DNA from: Dactylis glomerata
Lineage: Eukaryota; Streptophyta; Magnoliopsida; Poales; Poaceae
NCBI GenBank assembly: GCA_007115705.1
Contig: QXEO01002089.1
Span: forward strand, 310,001-374,000
Length of the DNA: 64,000 nucleotides
Reading direction: 5' to 3'
The notes below the pieces were generated by a model that ran no database searches, was not told the DNA's origin, and saw only the letters and a list, made by a program, of their open reading frames with translations. Position 1 is the stretch's first letter; each line of letters opens with the position of its first letter. Positions 1 to 11,251 of the stretch are shown here, piece by piece. The translations under genes were made by a program, and so were the position numbers.

Positions 1-2036
1 AGCTCATAATTTGCTCTAAGAATAGAGTCAAACACTAACTTCTTTCTCTTCCTAGGGAAGTGTTCCATACCTTTCTTGAGTGGGAATTGATATTTGATGG
101 TGCCTTCCCTCATATCAATGATGGCACCTACAGTTCGAAGAAAGGGTCTTCCCAAAATAATAGGACATGATTCATTGCATTCAACATCCATGACAAGAAA
201 ATCAACGGGAACAAGGTTATTGTTAACCTAAATAAGAACATCATTAATTCTTCCCAAAGGTTTCTTCTTAGCAACATCAGCAATAGGAACATCATAATAA
301 CACTTTTCAAGCGGTGGTAAATCAAGCATATCATAAATCTTTCTAGGCATAATAGAGATACTAGCACCTAGATCACATAAAGCATGGCAATCAAAACCAT
401 TAACATGCATATCAATGATGGGTTCCCAACCATCTTCTAACTTCTTGGGAACAGAAGCTTTTTGCTTCAACTTTTCATCCCTAATTTTCATAAGAGCATT
501 GGTAATATGCTTAGTAAAAGCAACATTTAAAGAACTAGCATTAGGAGTCAAAGTAAGCTTTTGCAAGAACAAAATAACTTCAGATATATTGCATCCATCA
601 ACATCAAAATCATTAAAGGAAATAGAGCTATCATCTCCTACACTCCGAAAAATTTCAGCACTCTTTTGAGAAAAAGTTCTAGTAGTTTTAGGCTTTTTGA
701 CACAAGGAGTGGGAGTTTTCTCTACACCAGTCAAAGTAAGAGGATTGCTAGCATTAGGAGCAACATCATTAGAGGTAGTAATAGTACAAACTTTCATATT
801 CCTAGCAATCTCATCCTCTCTTTCCCATCTAGCATGCAATTTTGCTAACAATCTAACATTTTCATCAATTCTAACTTGGATAGCATTAGCAGTAGCAAAA
901 ACATTGTTCTCTTTCACATCATTAGGCAACACTTTTAATTTCAGAAGTTCAACATCATGAGCAAGGCTATCAACTTTAGAAGCAAGAATATCAATTTTGC
1001 CTAACTTTTCCTCAACAGACTTGTTAAAAGCAGTTTGCTTACCGATGAAGTCCTTGAGCATTACCTCAAGCTCGGAGGGCGCGGCCCTAGTGTTGTTGGA
1101 GGAATTATCATAATATTTACCATAACCATTACCATTAGTAGAAGGATACGGCCTATAATTGTTACTAGCAAAATTGTTCCTATAAGCATTGTTGTTAAAA
1201 TTATTGTTTCTAATGAAGTTTACATCAACATGCTCTTCTTGGGCAACCAAAGAGGCTAAAGGAACATTATTAGGATCAACATGAGTTCTATCATTAGCAA
1301 GTATAGCCATAATGGTATCAATCTTATCACTCAAGGAAGAGGTTTCCTCAACAGAATTTACCTTCTTACCTTGTGGAGCTCTCTCGGTGTGCCATTCGGA
1401 GTAATTTACCATCATGTTGTCGAGTAGTTTGGTTGCGGCGCCCAAGGTAAGGGACATAAAAGTGCCTCCAGCAGCTGAATCAAGTAGGTTCCTCAAAGAA
1501 AAATTTAGTCCTGCATAAAAAGTTTGGACAATCATCCAAGTAGTCAGTCCATGAGTGGGACAATTCTTTATCATAGATTTCATTCTTTCCCAAGCTTGAG
1601 CAACATGTTCATTATAAAACTGACTAAACTTCATAATATTACTACGCAAAGCTATAATCTTAGCAGGAGGATAGTATCTACCAATAAAAGCATCCTTACA
1701 CTTAGCCCATGAATCAGTACTATTTTTAGTCAAAGACAGCAACCAATCCTGAGCTTTTTCTCTCAAAGAAAAAGGAAACAACTTAAGCTTAATAATATCA
1801 CTTTCAACATCCTTATATTTCTGCATCTCACATAGCTCAACAAAATTGTTGAGATGAGCTGCAGCATATTCAGTACTAGCACCAGAAAATTGCTCTTTCA
1901 TAACAAGGTTCAACAAAGCAGGCTTAATCTCATAAAAATTTGCAGCAGGAGCAGGTGGCGCAATAGGAGTGCAGATAAAATCACTATTGTTCGTGCTAGT
2001 AAAGTCACACAACTTGGTGTTTTCAGGAGTAGCCAT
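1..2036 (-). pseudogene. gag-protease of gypsy element E, one in-frame stop, truncated
   Basis: The start is the ATG at 2034-2036, chosen because conservation with element B's gag begins there; the open frame above it belongs to the leader. The first third is a retrotransposon gag (capsid-like) domain, with the conserved segment around FPFSLREKAQDWLLSL. Asn-rich repeats and a charged coiled-coil-like stretch follow. The end is a retropepsin-like domain with D-L-G-A-S in place of the usual D-S/T-G-A, as is common in Athila/Tat-type elements. A TAG at 228-230 breaks the frame just after INDVLI, where B reads on. After the stop, protease-like codons continue in the same frame to base 1. There is no sign of reverse transcriptase. 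I call it a disabled structural polyprotein of a possibly non-autonomous family. Confidence 0.85.
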
Positions 2037-2201
2037 TTTAGCAAAACTAAAAGCAAACAAGTAAAAACAACTATCAAGGATACTATTTTTTTGGGTTTTT
2101 GATAAAATGATGCAAGTAAAAATAAATAAAGTAAAGCAAAACAATAAACAAAGTAAAGGATGTGTGTGCAAAAACTCCCCTCGCTGAAGTCTTCTTTTTC
2201 C

Positions 2202-2219
2202 TCCCCGGCAACGGTGCCA
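2202..2219 (-). other. Primer binding site of element E (tRNA-Asp type)
   Basis: On the minus strand the sequence is TGGCACCGTTGCCGGGGA. It matches the complement of the 3' end of plant tRNA-Asp, which ends in CCCCGGCAACGGCGCCA, except for one A in place of G. It lies about 11 bases inside the LTR end and is shared, with small changes, by elements A, B and C. Confidence 0.8.
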
Positions 2220-2230
2220 GAAAATATGCT

Positions 2231-3863
2231 TGATGCCTGGTAAATGACCGGCCTGTTGGGAACCCCAAGAGGAAGGTGTGATGAATATAGCAGCAAGATT
2301 TTCCCTCAGTAAGAAACCAAGGTTTATCGTTTAGGAGAGGAGCAGACAAACAACGGAAGGTGATGCTTGCTAGCTTGCGACAGCTCAGGACAATTTATAG
2401 GGCGCCTCGTCCAAGCTTTGCTTTGCTAGCTGCAACGCGGAACCTGCACACAACACAACCAAATACTTTGTTCCCAACTTACGATGAGGTTGTCAATCTC
2501 ACTGGTTTGCTTGAAACAAAGGGTATGAGCATATCGAGTAGAAAGTGATAATAGTAGGCGAGTAAAGTAAACAGTGCGAGTAAAGTAAACAGGTGATAGC
2601 AATATAATGGAAATAGGATCGGGGTCCACAGTTCACTAGCGGTGTCTCTCCATAAGATAAAATAACACATGCTGGGTAAACAAATTACAGTTGGGCAATT
2701 GATAGAATAAAGACAACATGCATATGAAGAGAGGATCACTATGAGATTTACTCTGGGCATTACAACAAAATACATAGACTGCCATCCAACTGCATCTATG
2801 ACTAATAATTCACTCACGTGGATATCGTTCGAACACCCCATGAGTATTAAGTTGCGAACAACAGATAACTGCATTAAGCAAAGTGTGTAATGTAAACAAA
2901 GCATATACCCTCGAGCATATGAATGTTGTTTTCCCCCTAGTAGCAACAGAACATCTACAACCTTAGAGGTTTCTGTCACTCCCCCAGATTAAATAGAGGC
3001 ATGAACCCACTATCGAGCATAAATACCCCCTCTTGGAGTCACTAGCAACTACTCGGCCAAGATAGCTACTAACAACGGAGAGCATGCAAGATCATAAACA
3101 ACATAGAGATAACATAAGATAAATTTCAGTACATCAACTCAAGCATAACACCAATATTCATCGGATCCCAACAAACCAAACATGTAGAATTACATAACGG
3201 TGATCTCAATCATGTAGGACAGCTCATGAGATCTAAACATGAATCACATGGTGGAGAAGACAACCATCTAGCTACTGCTATGGACCCATAGTCCAAGGTA
3301 GACTACTCACTCATCGTGCCAGAGGCAAGCATGGCGATGAAGAAGACCTCCGGTGGCGATTCCCCTCTCCGGCAGGGTGCCGGGAAGAGCTTCTGGACCC
3401 TCCTGATCTTCGGGTCGACGGCGGCGGTGGATCGCGATGTGTTCTGGAAAAGTGATCGGGTATTTAGGTTTTTCCTGTCGGGGGTCTTTATAGGCGAAGG
3501 GGCATTGTCAGAAGTGGACCGAGGTGGTCTCACACATAGGGGGCGCGGCCTAGCCCCTGGCCGTGCCGCCCTGGTGTGTGGGCCCCTTGTGGCCCCACTC
3601 AAACTCCTCGTCGGTTCTCTGGAAGCTTCGGTGAAATTCTGGGCGACTGGCTTTAGTTTCGTCCAATTCCGAGAATATTTCCTGTGTAACTTTTCTGAAA
3701 CACAAAAATAGCAGAAAACAGGGAACTGGCACTGTGGCAACTTGTTAATAGGTTAGTTCCGGAAAATGCATAAAAGTGCCATGAAGTGTAACGAAACATT
3801 AGGCAAATGGTGAAAAAACAAGCGTGGAGCATCAAAAATTATGGATACGTTGGAGACGTATCA
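2231..3863 (-). repeat. 5' LTR of gypsy element E
   Basis: The LTR reads TGATACGTCTC inward from 3863 and ends in CA at 2231, a few bases before the primer site. It is about 1.63 kb, close to the 1607-1669 bp LTRs of B. A TATA-like CTATAAAGAC lies at 3484-3493 (minus strand), with a GC-rich inverted repeat just upstream of it at 3529-3581. The inner boundary was placed by analogy with element C and may be off by a few bases. Confidence 0.85.
3529..3581 (-). promoter_or_regulatory. GC-rich promoter-proximal hairpin in LTR of E
   Basis: This is an imperfect inverted repeat: an arm starting CTCACACA and an arm ending TGTGTGGG face each other across a short GC-rich centre. It sits about 35 bp upstream, in element sense, of the TATA-like box at 3484-3493. 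Equivalent hairpins occur at the same spacing in the LTRs of A, B (5' copy) and C. Any function is unknown. Confidence 0.6.
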
Positions 3864-3898
3864 GTGGAGCCCTGAGGCGCCGTCGTGCCCACACCGAG

Positions 3899-6543
3899 CT
3901 ACTGGCTATCCACGGCTCTAAGAGAGCCCGAGAGGGAGATGGGGAACATATCCATCACTGAACGGGGCGAGAGTGTCGGATCCGTCGAGCACGAGAACGG
4001 CGACCCAAGAGGGGTTTCGGAGCCGACACAAGGAGAGGGGATAAGCCCATCTGAAGAGAGATCCACGCCACCAGAGTTAGTACATTCCATGCCATGGCTG
4101 GCTAGCTGGTTTGGGGTTGTTGGAGTTGCAGCCGAATTTGAAAAAAAGCTGAATGCAACAGCTGTTGGAGGGGCCCCTTCTAACTCCAAGACAAAGTTGT
4201 CCAGAGACGGCTCACTAACCACCGGAGAAAACTTTCCGAAAGGGGAAAGTGGCGGGTCCCCAAGTCCCAGCACTTTACCACACGTCGGCCCCAGAATGGA
4301 CGCGTCCACAGCAGCCAGCTCCACCATCATGGGATCCCACAAGCGAAAAGCATCTCCCTGGTCAAAAGAAGAGGCCCGCAGCAGAAAGGCTACGTCAGCG
4401 GGCAGGGGGGCCCCACCACGACCAGCTCCCGCATCGTATTCTTGGCCCATGACCGAACCTTCATGCCGGCGGCCATGGCGCCCAGGCGAGCCACCACGCC
4501 GTCGACCATCCTCACGGTCATCCCGTCGACCATCCCGCCGGCTACCGCCGCCCAGATCACGGTCCTCCCGGCGGCGAGGGTCACTATTCCGGCAAGGGCG
4601 TCGAGGATCGCCATCACCGTCACTATCCACACCATCATCGCCCGGTCTCGGAGCTCGCCATCTGCCAGCAACGTCCTCAGACCGAACCAAACGCACCGAA
4701 ACAAGGTAACGGAGCATCGACTTCCCCAGCGGGATCAGTGCCTCGCCGGGCAGCACGAGGCCTTCGTCTTCCTCGAGCAGGTCGTCGGGCTCCTCGATGA
4801 GAAGCTCTCTGGCCAGAGGAAGCAGCTGGATGTCGTCAGTCCAGGCAACCACATGCAGCCTTCCGAGGTCCTCACGGGAGACTGAGTCCTCCCAAGCCTC
4901 TCCACCCACACCACCGAGCCAAGGACAACAGCAGCCGTGGTCTTATTGCAGGCGTGCGCCAGAATGCTGATTAGTTCCAGATGGACCCTGGCGCGCATGT
5001 CAAGCCGGACAGCTTGGAGCTGCCTGTTCCACGGCGAGAAGCTCAGGGTGAAGCCCCTGCCCTCCACCACACCGGCCGCTGCCACCGCGTCACGGACCCG
5101 CCGGCTGCTACAACGGATGAGAAAGTCAGAGGGCCAGTGCCGGTGCACGGTGAAGTTGTCCTCCGCCATCGGCACATTTGCCGAGATCGCGCCGCCCGCC
5201 TCGGACAAGGTCACGAACGACCAATGGCCAGAAACAGAAGCGACGAGGCCCCAACGGAGCGCGGCCTCAGCGGAATTGACCTCCAGCGAGCGAGGCAGGA
5301 AAACCCTTCCGGCCCTCGCCCTGTCCACAGCAACATCACCTGACGATGGCTGCGCCATGGCACGAGCAGGCGCCCTGCGCGGGGAACGCGACACGGAACG
5401 GGAGCAGGAGCGCGCCCTGGCAGAGGCACGATGATGAACCGGCGACGCCCGCCGCGCCGTAGTCCTGCCTCCTGCTAGGTGCCGGTCACCACCATAGGTC
5501 TGCCAACCAACCGGCCTCGATGCCACCGAGCTTGGCGGCGCTGGAGGAGACCGGGCAGGGGAAGCCGCCCTCTTGCCAAGACGGCGCCTTGCTGGGACAC
5601 GATAGGGGCCGACCGGCCTTGGACGGGAGGAACCTTCACCGGGCGAGGCAACCGACGGTGGCGGCGGAGGCGACACGCGGGGACCCAAGCGGGCGCGCAC
5701 GCTGCCACGCTGCACCGGCGATGCATCCCGACGCCCAGCTACGGCCACACCCGGTGCGTTGGCCTCCACCTCACGCTGGCCACCACCTCGCTGAATCGGA
5801 GCACACGGCTGCCCGTCGCCCAGCGGCTGGCCCAATCCATGCATTGGATGCGCTTGACGCCCACCCCCCCGCCGGCGGACGCGTCTCCGGACACTCCTTA
5901 GCATGATGGCCGCTCTTCCGACACTGCAGGCACACCATCTCTGCCATGCAGTTCCTGGAAATATGGTCCGCCGGGAGGAGGCAGTTGAAGCAGACGCCGG
6001 CCAGGTCCGGCGGCAAGTCCTCGTGAATTTGCAGCGCCGGCAGCTCAGCTTGTTGTCCACGGCGGTGCTTCCGCCCGCCGACGTGAATCCAAGGACCTAC
6101 GCCACCCGCCGGGATTGCAGCTCCAACCATGCCACCCGAAGGGGCTTCCACACGAGAGGGGACCTCTGCCGCGAGCTGACGGAGAGGCGCCGACCACGGA
6201 TGCTCCCCAGCGGCGTCCCGCATCACCGGAGGTGAGGGAGGCGAATCCACGCGAGGGGCGCCCGCCCTCGCCTTGAGCTGGCGGAGCGCCTCCGTCCACG
6301 GGCGCGCGCTAGCGCCACCCTGAGCTACCGTAGGCGCCACCACCGGGGGAGAAGGGGGCAAACCGCTCTGGAGCACCTCGCAGTAAGAACGGGGGGAAAC
6401 ATCCTCTTCGTCCTCGTCGTCGGAGTAGGCTGCCCAGCGACGAGAGGAAGAGGAGGTGGAGGGCGTCGAGGCCGGGGCTCGAGACAGGGGGGTGGACGCC
6501 AGCGCCGGAGTGGCGGCGGCGTGGGGGAGGGGGGCGCCGCCAT
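3899..6543 (-). pseudogene. CCHC zinc-knuckle / DUF4283-type protein, frameshifted
   Basis: Minus-strand coding similarity runs from an ATG at 6543 to a stop next to 3899, but in changing frames. After a Pro/Ser-rich N-terminus and an acidic patch (SDDEDEED) come two CCHC knuckles (C-F-N-C...H...C and C-L-Q-C...H...C, about 5880-5990). An Arg/Pro-rich linker follows, then a DUF4283-like RNA-binding fold (about 4910-5320, around DFLIRCSS and FSPWNRQLQA). The C-terminus (VVAWTDDIQLLP, LVLPGEALIPLGK) is Arg/Asp-rich in its middle. Frame changes are needed near the N-terminus, near 5860 and near 4905. The class is very abundant in grasses and is related to non-LTR retrotransposon ORF1 or genes derived from it; no reverse transcriptase is seen. 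Gypsy E inserted just 3' of it and T1 just 5'. Its role is unknown. Confidence 0.65.
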
Positions 6544-6583
6544 CGGCGTGGGGGAGCCTACCTACCTACCTCCCTCCAACTGC

Positions 6584-6916
6584 TGACAAGGGTATAGTTA
6601 ATAGAGCCCGCTAGTTGAGTACCCCTAAGGCCCGTATAGCTAGGCCCAATTGTAATGATAGTCGAATACAAGTTCCTATCGTATGTCGATATTGTAATTT
6701 GTATCAGACCCTACCCGATCCTCGAGACCTGGCCACCTATATAAAGGGGCCAGGAGAGGACGGTGGGGGAGATTGAAAGCAAGCCAGGTTAAACACCCAA
6801 GTTTACTTTCGACGCATACCTATTTCGACTAACTTTACCTTCGAGTTCATCCGACGCCCTATCTCCCCGATCCTAAGTCCTTCATCTAGGACATTTGTCG
6901 AGTTAACCCCTCGTCA
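6584..6916 (+). repeat. 5' LTR of T1
   Basis: A 333-bp LTR starting TGACAAGGG and ending CTCGTCA. It matches the copy at 36456-36790 with about seven substitutions and a 2-base length change in a G run. A TATATAAAGG box at 6738-6747 fits the U3 promoter. Confidence 0.95.
6738..6747 (+). promoter_or_regulatory. TATA box of T1 LTR
   Basis: TATATAAAGG lies mid-LTR, about 175 bp before the LTR end. It is conserved in the 3' LTR and is the likely core promoter for gag-pol RNA. Confidence 0.65.
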
Positions 6917-6918
6917 AT

Positions 6919-6936
6919 TGGCACCGACCGTGGGGA
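6919..6936 (+). other. Primer binding site of T1
   Basis: TGGCACCGACCGTGGGGA begins two bases after the LTR. Element D has the same site with GCGCC (minus strand, 63859-63876). The sequence is typical of Tat-type grass elements; I do not assign the tRNA with certainty. Confidence 0.75.
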
Positions 6937-6952
6937 CCTGGGCGTTGGAATC

Positions 6953-8662
6953 ATGAATTCGACGGCTTTTTCGCTTTTAGCCAACAGCAGTTCAGAACTC
7001 GATGGAAATCAAGAGATGGAGTTAACCATTGGAAGTTTGAGCATCATTATCGGGCCATCGGGTTCATCCCACCTCTCGGATTCGACGAAACAAGATCCGT
7101 CGGCAAACAAGCCCGAAACAGAGGAAACGTTGGAATCATCAGAAGACTCTTCCAGCGAGGTAAACTCGCCGGTCAGCTTCGAAAAAGCACCAATCGCAGA
7201 AGGCGACAAAATTCGGGAAAATTTCGACTCAGAAGAAAGAGCGTGCCAGGCGCACAACAACGCAAAGGACTCCGCCGGGGGAAGCAGCGGCGTCTCCAAA
7301 GTACATCAGTTATGCGTTATTATCACTGAAGCAGAAGAAGAAAACAACAGCGAAGGAAGTAAAAAGGTCAACAAGCAAGTCGACAAAATGAAAGAACACA
7401 ACAAAAAGGAAAAGGAGAAAGTCCACGTTTCGGCTGGCGAATGGAGAATGATCAAATCAGCTATCAATCATGGTATAGAAGTACCCGAAGGATCGAGAAG
7501 AGAAGTTCTAATGGGCTATCAGTATGCATTATACCAACACAGGAAGAAACTAAGGGAGGAAAGAGACATGGTTTTTCAAGACAATAACAGTGTATCAAGG
7601 GAGGAGTACTGGGAAGACTATAATGAAGATTTAGAGTACAGCAGAGAAAGGCACGGAGACCCAAAGCACAATAGAGGGGTGACGGCGCGTAGCAAAGAAG
7701 AAAGGTACTCAAGGAGCCCTACCCCACAGTCAGAAGAGGAGGAAGATGACTTCATACAAGAAACGCCAGAAGCAGCATTGGTAGCAGCACAAGCGTATTT
7801 ACTAACTACAAGGCCAAAACCTGGGGACCCGCGAGAAGATATGCACCAAGCCGCGATACGAAGTCTTGGAATAGTGGAAAGCAAGATTAGGGAAAAAGGC
7901 CCAGAGACAAAGTCGACAAGCTGCAAGGGAAAGGAGAAGTTCAGATACAACGTCGCAGATAACGAATACAGCGAGTCATCAGAAGAGGAAAGGCGACAGA
8001 AGAGGAAAGAAGAGGCAAGAAATATAATAGCGCAAGCTCGAGTAAACAAATCACGTCATTCTTGGAGGGAAGAAAATTATGAAGACGACGATAAAGAGAT
8101 GGGTGCGTTATGCTTTACCCGCAGGGTTCGCAAAACACGGGTACCCAAAGGATTCAAACTCCCACACGACCAGCATAAGTATGACGGGTCGCCAGAGCCT
8201 ACCCTATGGTTATCAGACTATCTGCAGGCAGTACAGATATTGGGAGGAACAAAGGCGACTGCAATGCAAAGTTTGCAGCTACACCTCACCGGCGCAGCAC
8301 GGTCCTGGTTGAATACCCTACCCAACGAATCCATCGGAAGTTGGGGGGAACTCGAAAGTCAATTCGCAAGAAATTTTCGTTCAACATACAAGCGCCCAGC
8401 ATCACTGGAGGAAGTTAAGGCGTGCGTGCAGAGGAAAGGCGAAACTCTATGTTCTTATGTACAACGCTGGAGTATAATCAAAAACTCAGCAGAGGACGTC
8501 TCCGACGAACGAGCAATAGACGCCTTCACAGCCGGACTTCGTCGTTCAGATCTCGTGGAGGAAATAGGAAGAACAAGACCTACGACAGTAGCCGAGTTAA
8601 TGGAACAAGCCAATAAATTTGCTGATGGAGAGGACACATATAACAACAAAAGAGGACATTAA
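6953..8662 (+). pseudogene. T1 gag region
   Basis: It starts at ATG 6953, 36 bp after the LTR and shortly after the primer site. The first ~390 residues are charged, low-complexity Glu/Lys/Ser-rich sequence without a recognised fold. The retrotransposon gag domain follows (about 8150-8620), with conserved landmarks DGSPEPTLWLSDYLQA, LTGAARSWLNTLP and a tail ending ELMEQANKFADGED. The frame meets TAA at 8660-8662, but homologous gag C-terminal sequence continues in the same frame after it. The stop is therefore probably a mutation inside a gag-pol polyprotein, not the natural end. Confidence 0.88.
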
Positions 8663-9841
8663 CCAGAAGTCAATAGAATAAGTAGACAGAGGAGATGACA
8701 CCACAGCAGGGGTAACCAAGAAAGGCGAGGTCAGGTAGCCGCGGGCTACATAGTAGAAGAAGAGGAAGGATATGAAAATAGGAGGTTTCAAGTAAAAGGA
8801 GTAGAAAAATCAAGATACTCCGGTCCTTCGGCCGAGGATATGCTACATGGACCTTGTCGAATCCACTATGCATATCTCGATGGGAAAAGAGTCTCAAATC
8901 ACCAGATGAAGGATTGTAGAACATTCCTAAGGCTGCAAAGCGCCATGGGCTCAAGCCAAGGAGGGAGGCAAGGAGAAAAACACAAAAGTCAAGGATACCA
9001 AATGCAAAGGCTAGCAAGGCACCTAGATTCAAAAGTTTACATCTCAGCCATGATTCAACCGGTGCCCAAGTCAAAGAAAGAGCGAAAAAGCATATCCAGG
9101 CAAGTAAACCTAGCTATATCATCACCACCAGCTACCACAGAGTACCTACGGTGGTCAGATCAACCAGTTAAGTTCAGTAGAGCAGACCACCCGAGAAAAG
9201 TTCCCAGGCCAGGCCACTCGCCTATGGTTTTAAAGGCGCAAATAGGAGGATACGACATCGGAAGAGTATTCATGGATGCAGGGAGTGGCATAAACTTAAT
9301 ATACGCTAGAACCCTAAAGGCAATGTGCATCTCGCTGTCGAGTCTGAAGCCAACAGATTGCTCCTTCCACGGAATAGTACCAAGAGCCGCAAACTACCCT
9401 TTGGGAAGAATAGAACTCGATGTCTGCTTTGGCAGTAGCGGCAACTACCGAAGAGAGAAGCTGGAATTCGAAGTTATGGACTGGCCGTCACAATATCATG
9501 CAATCCTGGGGCGCCCAGCATTTGCAAAATTCATGGCAGTACCACACTACGCGTATCTTACGTTAAAAATTCCAGGGCCCAAAGGAACAATTATAGTACA
9601 AGGGAGCTTTGAAGTAGCCAACACATGCGACAGAGAATTCAACAGGATGGCGCAAACCTTCGGCATGACAGCAGAATATGAGAGGTTAAAAGGAGAAACG
9701 GATCATAATGTGCTACCCGACATTGGACGACCCCTGCCAGATCAGGCTTTCGACATAACGCAGGACTCAAAGAAAATCCAGGTCCACCCTACAGATCCAA
9801 ACAAGACGACATCAATTGCGGTGAACTTGGATCCCACATAG
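8663..9841 (+). pseudogene. T1 gag C-terminus and aspartic protease
   Basis: This is the same frame as gag. A TGA at 8696-8698 interrupts an Arg-rich stretch where an Arg codon (CGA) is the likely ancestor. The segment AEDMLHGPCRIHYAYLDGK and a later Cys resemble the reduced zinc-binding end of Tat gag. The retropepsin-like core has M-D-A-G-S-G (catalytic Asp near 9275) and a downstream AILGRPAFAKF motif typical of the protease C-terminal half. A TAG at 9839-9841 separates it from reverse transcriptase, again without a change of frame. The part from ATG 8840 onward is open for 333 codons. Confidence 0.87.
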
Positions 9842-11251
9842 GAAGCCGCGCTCGTCGAGTTCCTCTGTGAGCGCTGGGAAATCTTCGCCTGGTGTCCATC
9901 GGACATGCCAGGGGTTCCCAGGGAACTCGTCGAGCACGCATTAAATGTAAATCCCAAGGCAAAGCTAGTCAAGCAACCATTGAGACGATTTGATGAGCCC
10001 AAAAGGAAGGCAATAGCGTCAGAATTGCACAGGCTAGAAAATGCCGGATTTATCAGAGAAATCAAAACCTCGAGTTGGGTATCGAATCCAGTCATAGTAC
10101 CTAAGAAGAACACAGACGTACAAAGAGTGTGTGTCGACTACACATCTCTCAATAAACATTGTCCAAAGGATCCCTTCCCGCTACCCCGCATCGATCAGAT
10201 AATCGATTCAACAGCGGGATGCGCGAGGCTTTCATTTTTGGACGCATATTCTGGTTACAATCAGATCAAATTGAAGAAAGAAGACGAAGAAAAAACCGCC
10301 TTCATCACACCATACGGAGTGTTTTGCTACCAAGTAATGCCGTTCGGCCTAAAAAATGCAGGAGCAACTTATCAACGGATGATGCAAAATTACCTCGGAA
10401 GCCAAATAGGACGCAATATCCAAGTCTACATTGATGATGTAGTCTTCACCACAAGAGAGGAGAAATCTTTAATCAGCGACTTGGCAGAAACCTTCGACAA
10501 CCTGAGCAGGTACAAGCTTAAGCTTAACCCGACAAAGTGTTCCTTCGGCGTATCAGCAGGACAACTTTTGTGGTTCTTGGTATCAGCATGAGGAATAGAG
10601 GCAAACCCAGAGAAGATTCAAGCAATCTTAACAATGGGGAAACCCACGAAACTACACGACGTACAGAAACTCGCAGGACGCGTCGCGGCACTAAGTCGCT
10701 TCATTGCTCGACTGGGGGAGAAGGCGCTTCCTTTTTATGCACTTATGAAGAAATCAGACAATAAATTTGAATAGACAGAAGAAGCAGACGCAGCGTTTGC
10801 ACAGTTGAAAAAAGTGCTTTCCACGCAACCAGTGCTGGTCGCACCAAAAGAAAAAGAACCACTACTATTGTACATCGCCGCAACCCATCAGGTGGTGAGT
10901 ACAGTATTAGTAGTCGAAAGAAGCGAAGAAGGAAAAGCCCATGGCGTCCAGAGGCCGGTATATTTCATCAGTGAAGTGTTATCTCCAACAAAACAGAGGT
11001 ACCCGCACTATCAGAAGTTGGCATACAGTGTTTTCACAACCGCACGTAAACTACGACAGTACTTTGCGGTGCACCCAATTATAGTGGTCAATGAGGCGCC
11101 ACTGTCGAACATATTGAACAATCCTTCAGCAACAGGACGTGTCTCTTTGTGGGGAATCGAGTTATCTCCCATGGACATCACGTACGAAAAAAGGAAGGCG
11201 ATCAAGTCGCAAGTCTTGCCAGATTTTACGGCAGAGTGGTTAGAGCTGTAG
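9842..11251 (+). pseudogene. T1 reverse transcriptase and first RNase H
   Basis: Reverse transcriptase runs from about 9900 to 10590. It shows VCVDYTSLNKHCPKDPFPLPRID, the fingers/palm segment FLDAYSGYNQI, MPFGLKNAGATYQRMM and the catalytic Y-I-D-D at 10427-10438. Thumb and connection sequences follow. The degenerate RNase H-like connection domain (PVLVAPKEKEPLLLYIAAT, with RYPHYQKLAYSV) lies at about 10830-11200. In-frame stops are TGA 10589-10591, TAG 10772-10774 and TAG 11249-11251; each lies where an Arg or Trp codon fits the family. The element therefore cannot make a full polymerase, although all the catalytic Asp codons are still present. Confidence 0.9.

Larger units (their letters stand above)
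1..3863 (-). mobile_element. Gypsy LTR retrotransposon E, 5' part, cut by window edge
   Basis: This is a minus-strand Ty3/gypsy element of the Athila/Tat type. Reading leftward from 3863 it shows a 5' LTR beginning TGATACGTCTC, a primer site matching the 3' end of plant tRNA-Asp, and a gag-protease frame that continues to base 1. The same LTR and gag family recurs as element B, where both LTRs are present, so the order is confirmed by comparison. The 5 bases outside the LTR (GTGGA, 3864-3868) would be the target duplication, but the other end is outside the window. No reverse transcriptase or integrase is seen here; in B, the related complete copy, both are absent. Confidence 0.88.

Noticed and set aside
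3885..4885. Plus-strand frames of 274 and 147 codons
   Set aside because: They are antisense shadows of the GC-rich minus-strand CCHC/DUF4283 pseudogene; only the minus strand shows family motifs.
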